Source of the DNA: Deltaproteobacteria bacterium
GTDB lineage: Bacteria; Myxococcota_A; Polyangia; Haliangiales; Haliangiaceae
Direction: 5' to 3'
Length of the DNA stretch: 63,828 nt
Assembly (NCBI GenBank): GCA_021413675.1
Contig: JAIOQA010000557.1
Span: forward strand, 1-63,828
Position 1 is the first letter of the stretch, and every line of letters begins with the position of its first letter. The translations under genes were made by a program, and so were the position numbers. The notes under the pieces were generated by a model. The model saw only the letters and a program-made list of their open reading frames with translations. It was not told the origin of the DNA and did no database searches. Below, piece after piece: positions 21,006-36,632 of this stretch.

Positions 21006-21653
21006 ATGCGCATCCGCGGGGGCCTGGTGATGGGATCGATCGCGGCGCTCGCCGCGGGTTGCGGCCTGGCGGCGGCGCCCGCGCTCGCGCTCTTGCCGCT
21101 GGTCCCGGTCGCCGCGCCGATCCCGTACGGGCCGACCCTCCACATCCGGGCCGGGGGCGCGCGCGTCACCGCCAAGGGCGTCGATGGCGGCGGCGTCGGC
21201 GAGGCGACGTCGACGGTGATCGCCGGCCAGCCGGTCGGCCTCGCCGGCTACTCGCACCTCGAGCTCGGCTCGTTCGGCAAGGACGGCTGGACCGGCGCCG
21301 TCGATGGCGAGCTCGGCGTCGGTGCGGGCGCGCCCGGCGCGCGGTTCGCGCTGGTGACCGGCTTCGCGTACGGCGGCTACCCGCAGAACGGCAAGAGCGT
21401 GCCGCTGCGCGTGATCGCGCTGGTCGACACCGAGCGCGTCGCGTTCGAGGCCTCGGGCTACGTCGGCTGGCGCTTCGACCTCGCCGACGAGCTCCCCGCC
21501 GCGACGCGCACGCTCGGGCCGTGGAACACCTGGGGCGGGCGGCTCGAGGCGACCTTCTTGAAGATCGGCCCGAGCCTGGGCGTGTCGTGGGATCGCCAGG
21601 ACGACATCACGACGTTCGGCGTCCACGTCGGCGTCGGCGTCCACGCGCACTGA
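21006..21653 (+). CDS. Small lipoprotein, unrecognised family
   Basis: This is a 215-residue protein with a basic N-terminus, hydrophobic stretch and lipobox LAAGC (Cys19), followed by Ala/Leu-rich then beta-rich sequence with many Gly and aromatic residues (FAYGGYP, YVGWRFDL, VSWDRQDD), which could form a barrel or sandwich. GGAGGG directly precedes ATG 21006; an ATG at 21030 is a less likely start because it loses the positive charges. It is convergent with the next gene, with 23 bp between stops. I did not recognise a family. Confidence 0.65.
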   Translation: MRIRGGLVMGSIAALAAGCGLAAAPALALLPLVPVAAPIPYGPTLHIRAGGARVTAKGVDGGGVGEATSTVIAGQPVGLAGYSHLELGSFGKDGWTGAVDGELGVGAGAPGARFALVTGFAYGGYPQNGKSVPLRVIALVDTERVAFEASGYVGWRFDLADELPAATRTLGPWNTWGGRLEATFLKIGPSLGVSWDRQDDITTFGVHVGVGVHAH

Positions 21654-21676
21654 GCGACGCGCGCTGCCGTCTCGCG

Positions 21677-22603
21677 TCAGCGCCCGAAGACGTGCAGCGA
21701 GCGCGCGCAGGTCTCGGCGTCGCGGCCGCTCTGCTTGAGATCGAACAGGCAGACCACCTCGGTGCGGCGGCCCGGCTCGATGTTGGCGATGAACCGCGTC
21801 ACCGACGACAGGATGAAGTACAGGCCGAGCCCGGCGCCGCCGACCTCGTCGGAGGAGCGCGGCTTGCCGCGCTCGCGCCGGGCGCGCTCGAGGTGATCGA
21901 GGATCGATTCCTTGTGCAGCTCGCCGAAGTCGTCCTGCACCGAGACCGCGAAGTAGCGGCCGTCGCCGGCCCAGCGCAGCTGCGCGCGCGCGTCGGCGGC
22001 GGGCTGGCCGCTGCGGGTGTCGGCGGCGATGCCGTGGCGCGCGGCCGGGGCGTCGTAGAGCGCGTTCATCAGCAATTCGTCGACGACGCTCTCGATCCGC
22101 GCGATCAGCGGGCGGCGCGCGCCGACCTCGCGCGCGTGCGCGGTCACCGCGAGCAGCGCCTCGCGCTTGTCCTCGTAGGTCGTGATCTCTCGGTCGGCGA
22201 CCTTCACGCCCCAGGCGAGGTACTTCTCGAGGCCGAAGAGATCCCCCGAGAGCAACTTCACCGACGTGACCACCAGCTCGGTGTCATCGGGATCGTCGGC
22301 GTCGCTGATGAGGTGGTTGAGGCCGCGGCGGCGCAGCATCTCCACGACCTCGGCGTCCTCGAGGGAATCGCCGAGCACGACCAGGCGCTCGAGCTGATCG
22401 AGCGACTCGCCCGACAGCGCGCGGCGCGTGGCCTTGTCGATGAAGACCAGCGCGGCGCCGGCCTCGCTGCCATCGACGACGTCCTGGAACTCGACCTGCG
22501 AGCCGGCCGCGTTGAGCGTCCGCCGGAGCGCTCGCCGTAGCGGCGTACTCTGAGTGACGCAGACGGCGCGTGGGCCGGTCGCTGACATTCGTCGCCCGAT
22601 CAT
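21677..22603 (-). CDS. GHKL ATPase regulator (anti-sigma/kinase-like HATPase) with receiver-like N-terminus
   Basis: This is a 308-residue protein. The C-terminal half has HATPase N-box VVDELLMNALYDAP near residue 170 and G-box GGAGLGLYF near 254, with no HisKA domain, as in RsbW/SpoIIAB-type serine kinases and related regulators. The N-terminal ~120 residues have the alternating strand/helix pattern of a receiver (AALVFID, LERLVVLGDSLED), but I cannot identify a clean phospho-Asp pocket, so it may be a pseudo-receiver. An in-frame ATG at 22588 is an alternative start. It is divergent from the giant TPR gene. It is the best candidate in the window for a kinase acting on the STAS proteins 7-15 kb away. 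Confidence 0.65.
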   Translation of the reverse strand: MIGRRMSATGPRAVCVTQSTPLRRALRRTLNAAGSQVEFQDVVDGSEAGAALVFIDKATRRALSGESLDQLERLVVLGDSLEDAEVVEMLRRRGLNHLISDADDPDDTELVVTSVKLLSGDLFGLEKYLAWGVKVADREITTYEDKREALLAVTAHAREVGARRPLIARIESVVDELLMNALYDAPAARHGIAADTRSGQPAADARAQLRWAGDGRYFAVSVQDDFGELHKESILDHLERARRERGKPRSSDEVGGAGLGLYFILSSVTRFIANIEPGRRTEVVCLFDLKQSGRDAETCARSLHVFGR

Positions 22604-22739
22604 AGGGCCGCGCGTAGCGTGGGGTCAAACGAACGCCACACGCGCTGCGTGTAAGTGCGAACGCTACGCCGCCGACGTGTGTGTGAGGCGGCGCGGCGAG
22701 TGGCGTTTTGCGCGTGAGCGCTGTTACCATTGACCTCCG

Positions 22740-29261
<6,522 letters not shown>

Positions 29262-29362
29262 CCGTTCAGGCGTTCGACGTGAGCCGGTGTCCTACCCCTG
29301 GCGCTCACGAGTGCGGGATCAGCGAATGGCCCATGCACTGGATCGGCCGCGTCAAATCAAGC

Positions 29363-29368
29363 TAGAAT
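29363..29368 (+). promoter_or_regulatory. Candidate -10 box upstream of the STAS/zinc-ribbon gene
   Basis: TAGAAT matches five of six -10 consensus bases in a locally A/T-rich patch of the 219-bp gap 29262-29480. There is no convincing -35. It would give a leader of about 105 nt before the ATG at 29481. Confidence 0.3.
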
Positions 29369-29480
29369 TTCCCCAGAGGAACGACTCAGCATTGGGAGTC
29401 GAGTAAGCGGGACTGGGCGGCGGCGGGCGCGTGGAGTAAGGTTGTGGGCACCGCTACAGGAATTACATGGTGGAGACGCA

Positions 29481-30413
<933 letters not shown>

Positions 30414-30525
30414 TTCGGTCTCGTTCGCTCGATGGCTCGCCGGCTCCACGCCCGCGAGCCATCTGCGTTTCGGCGCTTCGCGTGGCTCGTCTCCGCTGCG
30501 CGAATCTCGTGTTTCGGCCCCTCGG

Positions 30526-30731
30526 TTGCGAGCGCGCGTGGTCGCTCCGCACAACGCCCACTCGCCCGGGGCTCAAACAATCCTCGCGCTGACGAGAACG
30601 CGTGCGCTGGGGGAATCGCACGACCACCGGTGCTGATCGAGGAGCCGCCGACGCCCGAGCGATCGCGCTGCGGAACTCGCCCCGGTCGAGGGGCGTTGCG
30701 CGTCACTCCCCCGCGCTCGAGACGGAGCGCT
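30526..30731. repeat. Left arm of long inverted repeat flanking the VOC gene
   Basis: The core 30559-30685 matches the reverse complement of 31314-31440 at all but about two positions (GGAG versus GAGG near 30651). Weaker similarity extends outward to about 30526 and inward to about 30731. The arm occupies most of the gap 30414-30856; the rest of the gap shows nothing I recognise. Confidence 0.9.
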
Positions 30732-30856
30732 GGTGCGGATGCACGAACGCCGAGCCGTGAGCGACGCGATCGCCGGTGGTGTCCGGTTGTCGGACATCGT
30801 GATCGGGCCGCGCCATGCGTCGTTATCGCCTGGCCGCTCGTGCGATTGTCAGGATC

Positions 30857-31252
30857 ATGAAGACGCGGATGATCGCGGCCATCACGATCGTGGTGCGCGA
30901 GTACGACGAGGCGATCGCGTGGTTCACGGGCGCCCTTGGCTTCGTGGTGCGGGAGGACACGGACCTGGGAAACGGCAAGCGGTGGGTCCGCGTGGCCCCC
31001 TCCAGCTCCTGCGAGACCTCGATTCTGCTCGCGCGCGCCGATGGCGAGGCCCAGCTGGAGCGGGTCGGCGATCAGACCGGCGGGCGGGTCGCGCTCTTTC
31101 TCTACACGGACGACTTCGCGCGCGATCACCGGCGCATGGTCGAGCAGGGCGTGGTGTTCCATGCCTCGCCGCGCACCGAGCCCTATGGCACCGTGGTCGT
31201 CTTCGAGGATCTCTACGGCAACCGCTGGGATCTGATCGAGCCGCGGACCTGA
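30857..31252 (+). CDS. VOC-superfamily (glyoxalase/bleomycin-resistance-like) protein
   Basis: This is a 131-residue single-chain VOC protein. The opening strand-helix AAITIVVREYDEAIAWFTGALGF and the closing FEDLYGNRWDLIE (with the usual terminal metal-ligand Glu) fit the family; the first-strand metal His is not present (AITIVV), so metal binding may differ. The middle VALFLYTDDFARDHRRMVEQGV is the standard second half. The start ATG 30857 has CAGGA close by. It lies exactly between two long inverted repeat arms and is unrelated to the signalling genes on both sides, which suggests insertion as a cassette. Substrate is unknown. Confidence 0.8.
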   Translation: MKTRMIAAITIVVREYDEAIAWFTGALGFVVREDTDLGNGKRWVRVAPSSSCETSILLARADGEAQLERVGDQTGGRVALFLYTDDFARDHRRMVEQGVVFHASPRTEPYGTVVVFEDLYGNRWDLIEPRT

Positions 31253-31256
31253 CGGT

Positions 31257-31475
31257 CGCGGCTCCGCTCTCGATCGGGGGAGTCAGCGCGCGGGGAGCGG
31301 CACCCCCCCTCGCCCGGGGCGAGTTCCGCAGCGCGATCGCTCGGGCGTCGGCGGCCTCTCGATCAGCACCGGTGGTCGTGCGATTCCCCCAGCGCACGCG
31401 TTCTCGTCAGCGCGAGGATTGTTTGAGCCCCGGGCGAGTGGGGGCGTGCCGCGATCCCGCGCGCGGCTCGCACAC
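31257..31475. repeat. Right arm of long inverted repeat flanking the VOC gene
   Basis: The core 31314-31440 is the near-perfect reverse complement of 30559-30685. Similarity extends toward the VOC stop codon (31257-31284 resembles the complement of about 30705-30731) and outward to about 31475. The remainder of the gap up to 31539 is GC-rich with no recognised element. Confidence 0.9.
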
Positions 31476-31539
31476 TCCAAGGCTCCAGCCTCGCGACGCC
31501 CCGCGAAGCAGCCGAGCGCAGCGAGCGAAGCCCGACGAG

Positions 31540-32115
31540 CTAGATCGTGAGGCCCTTCTTGTACGCGAGCAGCTCCTTTTGCGTCCGCAGCAGGAGCTGA
31601 TTGGTCTCGAGGAGCTCCTTCGTGCGCGCGCGGATCTGGTTGGCGAGGCGCTCGCGCTCGCGCGCTTCGGTCTCGAGCATCTCCTGGTACTTCACCTGGA
31701 CGACCGCTTCGTCGGTGACGTTGCGCTGGATCTCGAGGGCGCCGACGTTCTGGCCGTGCTCGTCGGTGATGGGCACGGCGGAGAGGATGAAGCGCAGCTT
31801 CTGGGCGTCGGTGTCGCCCATGATCGTGCCGCTGATCTCGTCGAGGCGGACCTGCTTGTTCTCGGCCCAGCACTGCTTCGCGATGCACTCGGTCTTGCAG
31901 ATGTTGAGCTCGATGACCTCGAAGCAGCGCTTGCCCTTGAGGCCGCGCGCGACCTGCCGAGGCAGCATCGCGTAGAAGGCGCGGTTGAAGTCGACGATGC
32001 GACGATCGTTGTCGACGATGAAGTAGCTGTCGACGATCGCCGGCGCGACCCGCTTGAACTCCGACAGGAACTGCTGGAGCGATGGATGGATCGTGTCCAC
32101 GTCGCGATCGTACAT
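31540..32115 (-). CDS. PAS-domain protein with cysteine signature and coiled-coil tail
   Basis: This is a 191-residue cytoplasmic protein. A PAS domain (residues ~20-135) starts VAPAIVDSYFIVDNDRRIVDFNRAFYAML and contains RCFEVIELNICKTECIAKQC, a four-Cys cluster. A helical coiled coil follows (RERERLANQIRARTKELLET) and the protein then stops. The layout equals the sensor half of the histidine kinase at 38102-39403, including the same cysteine signature and RLDEI block, but without HisKA and ATPase domains. It is therefore a stand-alone sensor or adaptor. It is transcribed divergently from the phosphatase gene at 32342. Ligand is unknown; a metal, Fe-S cluster or redox role of the Cys is possible. 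Confidence 0.7.
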   Translation of the reverse strand: MYDRDVDTIHPSLQQFLSEFKRVAPAIVDSYFIVDNDRRIVDFNRAFYAMLPRQVARGLKGKRCFEVIELNICKTECIAKQCWAENKQVRLDEISGTIMGDTDAQKLRFILSAVPITDEHGQNVGALEIQRNVTDEAVVQVKYQEMLETEARERERLANQIRARTKELLETNQLLLRTQKELLAYKKGLTI

Positions 32116-32300
32116 GACGCGGGGGATGCCGGCGCGATCGCCGCCATCGATCGGTCTCGGCGGCCCCGATCGTCTGGCGATCGGCCGAGAGCTGTGTCCT
32201 CGCCACCCCGCGCCCTACGTCTGCCCACCCGTCAGATTCCGTTATCTCTACATTCTTCCGGCGCTCATGAAACGAACGTCATGTCCGATACGTCGGCGCG

Positions 32301-32330
32301 TTGACCTCTGAATTGCCGCCAACGTAACAT
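32301..32330 (+). promoter_or_regulatory. Candidate sigma-70-type promoter of the SpoIIE phosphatase gene
   Basis: TTGACC (32301-32306) and TAACAT (32325-32330) are separated by 18 bp. The predicted start of transcription is near 32337, only about 5 nt before the ATG at 32342, which has no Shine-Dalgarno. This agrees with a very short or absent leader. Confidence 0.45.
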
Positions 32331-32341
32331 TGCGACAACCC

Positions 32342-34057
32342 ATGGCAAAACGGTCCGGGCCGAGCATCTCGGTCAAGATGATCCTGACCACGACGCTGCT
32401 GATCGTGCTGACCGTGGTCGGCGTCGTGGTGGTCAACTACTTCAAGACCAACCGCGACTACGACGCGGTTGCCAAGAACCAGATCGCGCAGCGACGAGCA
32501 GAGCTCGAACAATCAGGCGCGGTCGCCGCGCAGATGTTCGCGCGCGCCGTCGAGCCGCAGCTCACGAGCAACCAGGACGAGGAGATCACCAACCTCGTCA
32601 AGAACGTCGTCGGGCAGGACACGCGCGACGACAAGAAGCCGACCGGTGAGGCCGTGCGCCTCTACGGCCTGCGCTACGCGTACGTGCTCGATCGCAACAA
32701 GAACGTGATCGTCACGTGCACCGAGGCCAAGGACGTCGACTGCAAGAACGCCGATCACCAGCCGGTGGCCGAGGCGATGGGCAAGCTCGTCGCCAACGCG
32801 TGGAAGCAGAGCAACGAGGCGTGGAAGGGCAAGGACGCCAAGGCGCTCGTCAGCTACGAGCTGACCGAGGGCAGCGACACCAACCTCTTCTTCACCTTCC
32901 CGGTCTTCACCGGCGAGACCCCGACCGCCGCGACCGCGATGGCCGAGGCCGCCGGCGATCACCGCCAGGGCTACGTCATCCTCGGCTACGACCTCACCGT
33001 GCCCATCGCCCTCGAGAAGGCGCGCGCCGAGCTGCAGGCCAGCGAGGCCGTCAACTCCTCGGCGATCTGGCTCGGCGCGGTCGGCGCGATGTTCGTGCTC
33101 ATCGGCACGCTGCTCGCGATCTTCCAGGGCCTCCAGATCTCCAAGCCCATCAAGCTGCTCGCGTGGAAGGCCGATCAGATCGCGCGCGGCGATCTCGACG
33201 CGCGCGTCGAGGTCAAGTCGACCGACGAGATCGGCATCCTCGGCGAGAACTTCAACTTCATGGCCGACCAGCTGGTCGTGCTGCTCCAGCAGACCGCCGA
33301 GAAGGCCAAGATGGAGCAGGAGCTCGAGGTCGCGCGCACGATCCAGGAGACCCTGGTCCCGCCCAACGAGCCGGTCACCTCGGGCTTCTTCAAGTTCGCG
33401 GGCTACTTCCAGCCGGCCTCGCAGTGCGGCGGCGACTGGTGGACCTGGCACGAGCAGGTCGGCGACAAGATCCTGATCGTCATCGGCGACGTCACCGGTC
33501 ACGGCGTGCCGTCGGCGATGATCACCGCGGCCGCCAAGGCCGCGTGCGACGTCGCGCGCTCGGTCTACCAGGACGACGTCGCGGTGACCCGGCTGCTCGA
33601 GATCATGAACTACGCGATCTTCGAGAGCGCCAAGCGCAAGTTCGTGATGACCTGCTTCGCGTCGATCGTCGACACCAAGAAGCGCACGATCACGTACGCC
33701 AACGCCGGCCACAACTTCCCCTACCTGTTCCGCGCGGGCGAGGACGGCAAGGGCGAGTTCGGCTCGCTCATGATCCGCGGCAATCGCCTCGGCGACCTCA
33801 AGGAATCGAAGTACGAGGCCAAGACCACCGAGCTCGCCGCCGGCGACATCCTGGTCTGGTACACGGACGGCATCGTCGAGTGTGAGAACGCGGCCGGCGA
33901 GGAGTATGGTGAGAAGCGGTTCCGCGCCAGCGTGCGGCGCGCGGCCGCGCTCGATGCGGGTGAGATGAGGGACGCGGTCGTCGCCGACTCGCAGGTGTTC
34001 TTCGGCGAGACGCTGCGCAAGGACGACATCACGTTGGTCGTTGGACGGATCCACTAG
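32342..34057 (+). CDS. Membrane-bound HAMP-PP2C (SpoIIE/RsbU-type) serine phosphatase
   Basis: This is a 571-residue protein. A transmembrane helix near residues 13-33 (MILTTTLLIVLTVVGVVVV) and a second near 235-260 frame an extracytoplasmic sensor region that contains a Cys pair (VTCTEAKDVDC). A HAMP domain follows (SKPIKLLAWKADQIARGDLD), then a short coiled coil and a SpoIIE-type PP2C domain with GGDWWTWHE, VIGDVTGHGVPSAM, YANAGHNFPYLF, VWYTDGIVE and KDDITLVVG. Such enzymes dephosphorylate STAS antagonists in partner switching. The two STAS proteins nearby are the obvious partners (inference). The TPR and binding-protein genes follow closely, so it may head an operon running to 39779. Confidence 0.88.
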   Translation: MAKRSGPSISVKMILTTTLLIVLTVVGVVVVNYFKTNRDYDAVAKNQIAQRRAELEQSGAVAAQMFARAVEPQLTSNQDEEITNLVKNVVGQDTRDDKKPTGEAVRLYGLRYAYVLDRNKNVIVTCTEAKDVDCKNADHQPVAEAMGKLVANAWKQSNEAWKGKDAKALVSYELTEGSDTNLFFTFPVFTGETPTAATAMAEAAGDHRQGYVILGYDLTVPIALEKARAELQASEAVNSSAIWLGAVGAMFVLIGTLLAIFQGLQISKPIKLLAWKADQIARGDLDARVEVKSTDEIGILGENFNFMADQLVVLLQQTAEKAKMEQELEVARTIQETLVPPNEPVTSGFFKFAGYFQPASQCGGDWWTWHEQVGDKILIVIGDVTGHGVPSAMITAAAKAACDVARSVYQDDVAVTRLLEIMNYAIFESAKRKFVMTCFASIVDTKKRTITYANAGHNFPYLFRAGEDGKGEFGSLMIRGNRLGDLKESKYEAKTTELAAGDILVWYTDGIVECENAAGEEYGEKRFRASVRRAAALDAGEMRDAVVADSQVFFGETLRKDDITLVVGRIH

Positions 34058-34068
34058 GAGGCCCTGGA

Positions 34069-36618
34069 ATGCGCAACCACAAGCTGGTGACGGTAGCGGC
34101 CCTCGCGATCGCGTTCGCGACCGCGGGGCGAACCGCGTGGGCCCAACCCGAGGACGATCTCCGCGAGGGTGATCGCCACTTCGAGGGCCAGGACTGGCGC
34201 AAGGCCGCCGCGGCCTACGACTCGGCGATCCGGAAGTACCCGGCGCAGGTGCCGCCCGAGGCCTACGGCAAGCGGGCCGCGATCTTCATCATCTTGCAGG
34301 ACTGGAACGGCGGCATCACGTTCCTCCACAACGTCGCCGAGAAGCAGTATCCGAACGCGCCCGAGATCCTCGAGCAGGAGGCGCTCATCCTCTGGCAGCA
34401 GGGCAAGAAGCCTGACGCCGTGGCGGTCGCGGAGAAGGTGGTGAAGGCCAAGCCCAGCTCCTTCACCAACCAGAACATCGTCGGCGAGTTCTACTCGGGC
34501 CGCGACGCGGCCAAGACCGCGAACGCGTACGAGGCCTACCTCGCCAACCGCCCGGCCGAGATCGAGGACAAGGATGTCCTGCCGCGGATCCGCCTCGGCT
34601 TCGCCTACCTGACGCTCGCGCGTGACGCGCTCGGCACCGGCAGCGGCAAGGAGTCGGCGACCGCGTACGACAAGGCCGCCAGCCAGTTCGAGACCGTCGA
34701 GAAGAAGTTCTCGAAGAAGCCGCACGCCACGACCAACGCGCAGAACGGCCTGTGCGCCGCGTACACCGGCCAGGGCCACTTCGACCGCGCGATCACGGTC
34801 TGCGAGAAGATCATCACCGACCCGCGCAAGATCGACGCGAACGGCTCGGTCTGGTTCAACCTCGGCACCGCCTACCTCGCGAACAAGCAGCCCAAGCGGG
34901 CGCGCACCGCGGCCAACGAGTACATCCGCCTGCGCAAGAACGAGGCGCGCGGCCACCTCCTGATCGGCGACTCGTACTTCGAGGAGCGCGACTGGAGCGA
35001 GGCCCTCAAGGCCTACCTCGAGGCCGAGAAGCTGCTCAAGCCGTCGCAGCAGCGCGAGCAGGTCGAGCTCTCGATCCAGCTGGGCAAGGTCTATCGCCGC
35101 CTGCCGTTCTCGGGCTCGGGCGCCAACCCCAACGTCGCGAAGGCGATCGAGAAGCTGTCGGCCGGCTACCAGGCCAACCCCGGCAGCCTCGAGCTCGCCG
35201 CCGAGCTCGGCGGCGCGTACCTCGAGTCGAAGGACGACGCCAACGCGCTCAAGACCGCCGAGCGCGGCCTCAACGCCAAGGGCTTCGCGACCGCGCCCGA
35301 GGATCAGCGCACGTCGATGCTCTTGATCGCCGCGAAGGCCCAGTACAACCAGGGCAAGCTCAAGGACGCACGCGCGCGCTTCGAGCAGGCCTTCCAGATC
35401 CGCCCGAAGGACGTGCAGGTCCGTCGCGGCCTGGTCGAGATCATCAACGCCCAGGCGTGGACCGCCTTCGACAAGGATCCCAAGTCCGCCGAGCAGCTGC
35501 TCGGCCAGGCGCTCGAGGTCGACGGCGGGGCGCCGATGACCAGCCTCAACCTCGCGGTGGTCGCGATCGATCGCGGCGACTGCGACTCCGCCGGGCGATA
35601 CCTCGAGAAGATCAAGAACGCCAAGGGCTACGCGCTCACGTACCAGCGGCTGACCGCGCGCACGTTCCTGTGCAGCAAGAGCCGCGATCCGAAGAAGGCG
35701 GCCGAGCACTACGCGGCGGCCGACGCCGAGGTCAAGAAGGTCCAGGCCAACCTGATCCAGGCCGAGATCTACACCGAGTGGGCGCCGCTCCTCTGGGACA
35801 CCGACCTCGAGGGCGCGGTCGATCGGCTGCAGACCGCGGTGCAGTTCGCGGCGCAGGAGCCGAGCATCGCCGCGGCCGCCAAGCGCAACCTCGCGGTCGC
35901 GCTCTACAAGCGCGGCTGGAAGCTGATGCGCGACGGCAAGGCGACCGACGCCGCCGCCGACTTCGAGCGCGCGAGCCGCGAGCCGGCGCTCCTCAAGGGC
36001 TCCGAGCCGCTGGCGTTCGAGTTCTCGCACGCGCTGGCGCTGCTCGATCGCGGCGACACGACCGAGGCCGCGCGGAAGTTCAAGGAGCTCGCGACCAAGG
36101 GCAACCAGGCGTCGTACCTGAAGCCGGCCTACGCCAAGCTCGGCGCGCAGTTCTTCGGCGCCTACGCCAACTACCGCTCGCCCAACGCCGCCGCGCGCCA
36201 GCAGGCCGCGAACGACTTCCAGGGCATGGTCAACGGCGCGCAGGGCGCCTTCGCCAACAAGGTGAAGGACCTGACCGCGTCGGCCTGGGAGATGATCGCG
36301 GTCGACGCGATCCGCTCGGGCCGCAGCGCCATCGCGCAGAAGGCGCTGTCGAACGCGCTCAAGTACGCCGACGGCGAGATGAAGAAGCGCGTCGTGCTCG
36401 ATCGCCTGGTGGTGTCGCCGGGCAAGGATGATGTCGCGGTGCTGGAGGCCATGGGCGGTTCGCCGCCCGAGGCCCTGGTCAACCTCGGGATCGCCTATGA
36501 TCAGCTCGGACGCGCGAAGGACGCCTACGAGGCCTGGACCAAGGCGCGCGCCAAGGGCGCCGGCGGTCGCGATCTACAGAAGTGGATCGACTCCAAGAAG
36601 CGGATCTACGGGTTCTGA
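34069..36618 (+). CDS. Secreted tetratricopeptide-repeat protein
   Basis: This 849-residue protein has a Sec signal (LVTVAALAIAFATAGRTAWAQ) and is otherwise TPR solenoid (LREGDRHFEGQDWRKAAAAY, NLGTAYLANKQPKRARTAAN, LAVALYKRGWKLM) with an ANPN linker near the middle. No catalytic motif is seen. AGGAGG lies 7 nt before the ATG, 11 bp after the phosphatase stop, so co-transcription is likely. It would sit in the periplasm, where it could scaffold proteins or feed the phosphatase's sensor domain. The protein ends with TPR-like sequence rather than a new domain. Confidence 0.8.
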   Translation: MRNHKLVTVAALAIAFATAGRTAWAQPEDDLREGDRHFEGQDWRKAAAAYDSAIRKYPAQVPPEAYGKRAAIFIILQDWNGGITFLHNVAEKQYPNAPEILEQEALILWQQGKKPDAVAVAEKVVKAKPSSFTNQNIVGEFYSGRDAAKTANAYEAYLANRPAEIEDKDVLPRIRLGFAYLTLARDALGTGSGKESATAYDKAASQFETVEKKFSKKPHATTNAQNGLCAAYTGQGHFDRAITVCEKIITDPRKIDANGSVWFNLGTAYLANKQPKRARTAANEYIRLRKNEARGHLLIGDSYFEERDWSEALKAYLEAEKLLKPSQQREQVELSIQLGKVYRRLPFSGSGANPNVAKAIEKLSAGYQANPGSLELAAELGGAYLESKDDANALKTAERGLNAKGFATAPEDQRTSMLLIAAKAQYNQGKLKDARARFEQAFQIRPKDVQVRRGLVEIINAQAWTAFDKDPKSAEQLLGQALEVDGGAPMTSLNLAVVAIDRGDCDSAGRYLEKIKNAKGYALTYQRLTARTFLCSKSRDPKKAAEHYAAADAEVKKVQANLIQAEIYTEWAPLLWDTDLEGAVDRLQTAVQFAAQEPSIAAAAKRNLAVALYKRGWKLMRDGKATDAAADFERASREPALLKGSEPLAFEFSHALALLDRGDTTEAARKFKELATKGNQASYLKPAYAKLGAQFFGAYANYRSPNAAARQQAANDFQGMVNGAQGAFANKVKDLTASAWEMIAVDAIRSGRSAIAQKALSNALKYADGEMKKRVVLDRLVVSPGKDDVAVLEAMGGSPPEALVNLGIAYDQLGRAKDAYEAWTKARAKGAGGRDLQKWIDSKKRIYGF

Positions 36619-36632
36619 GACAGGAGGCCACC

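Noticed and set aside
22631..22708. AACGCCAC / GTGGCGTT inverted repeat in the divergent promoter region
   Set aside because: Only 8 bp with a gap of about 60 bp; could be chance in this composition.
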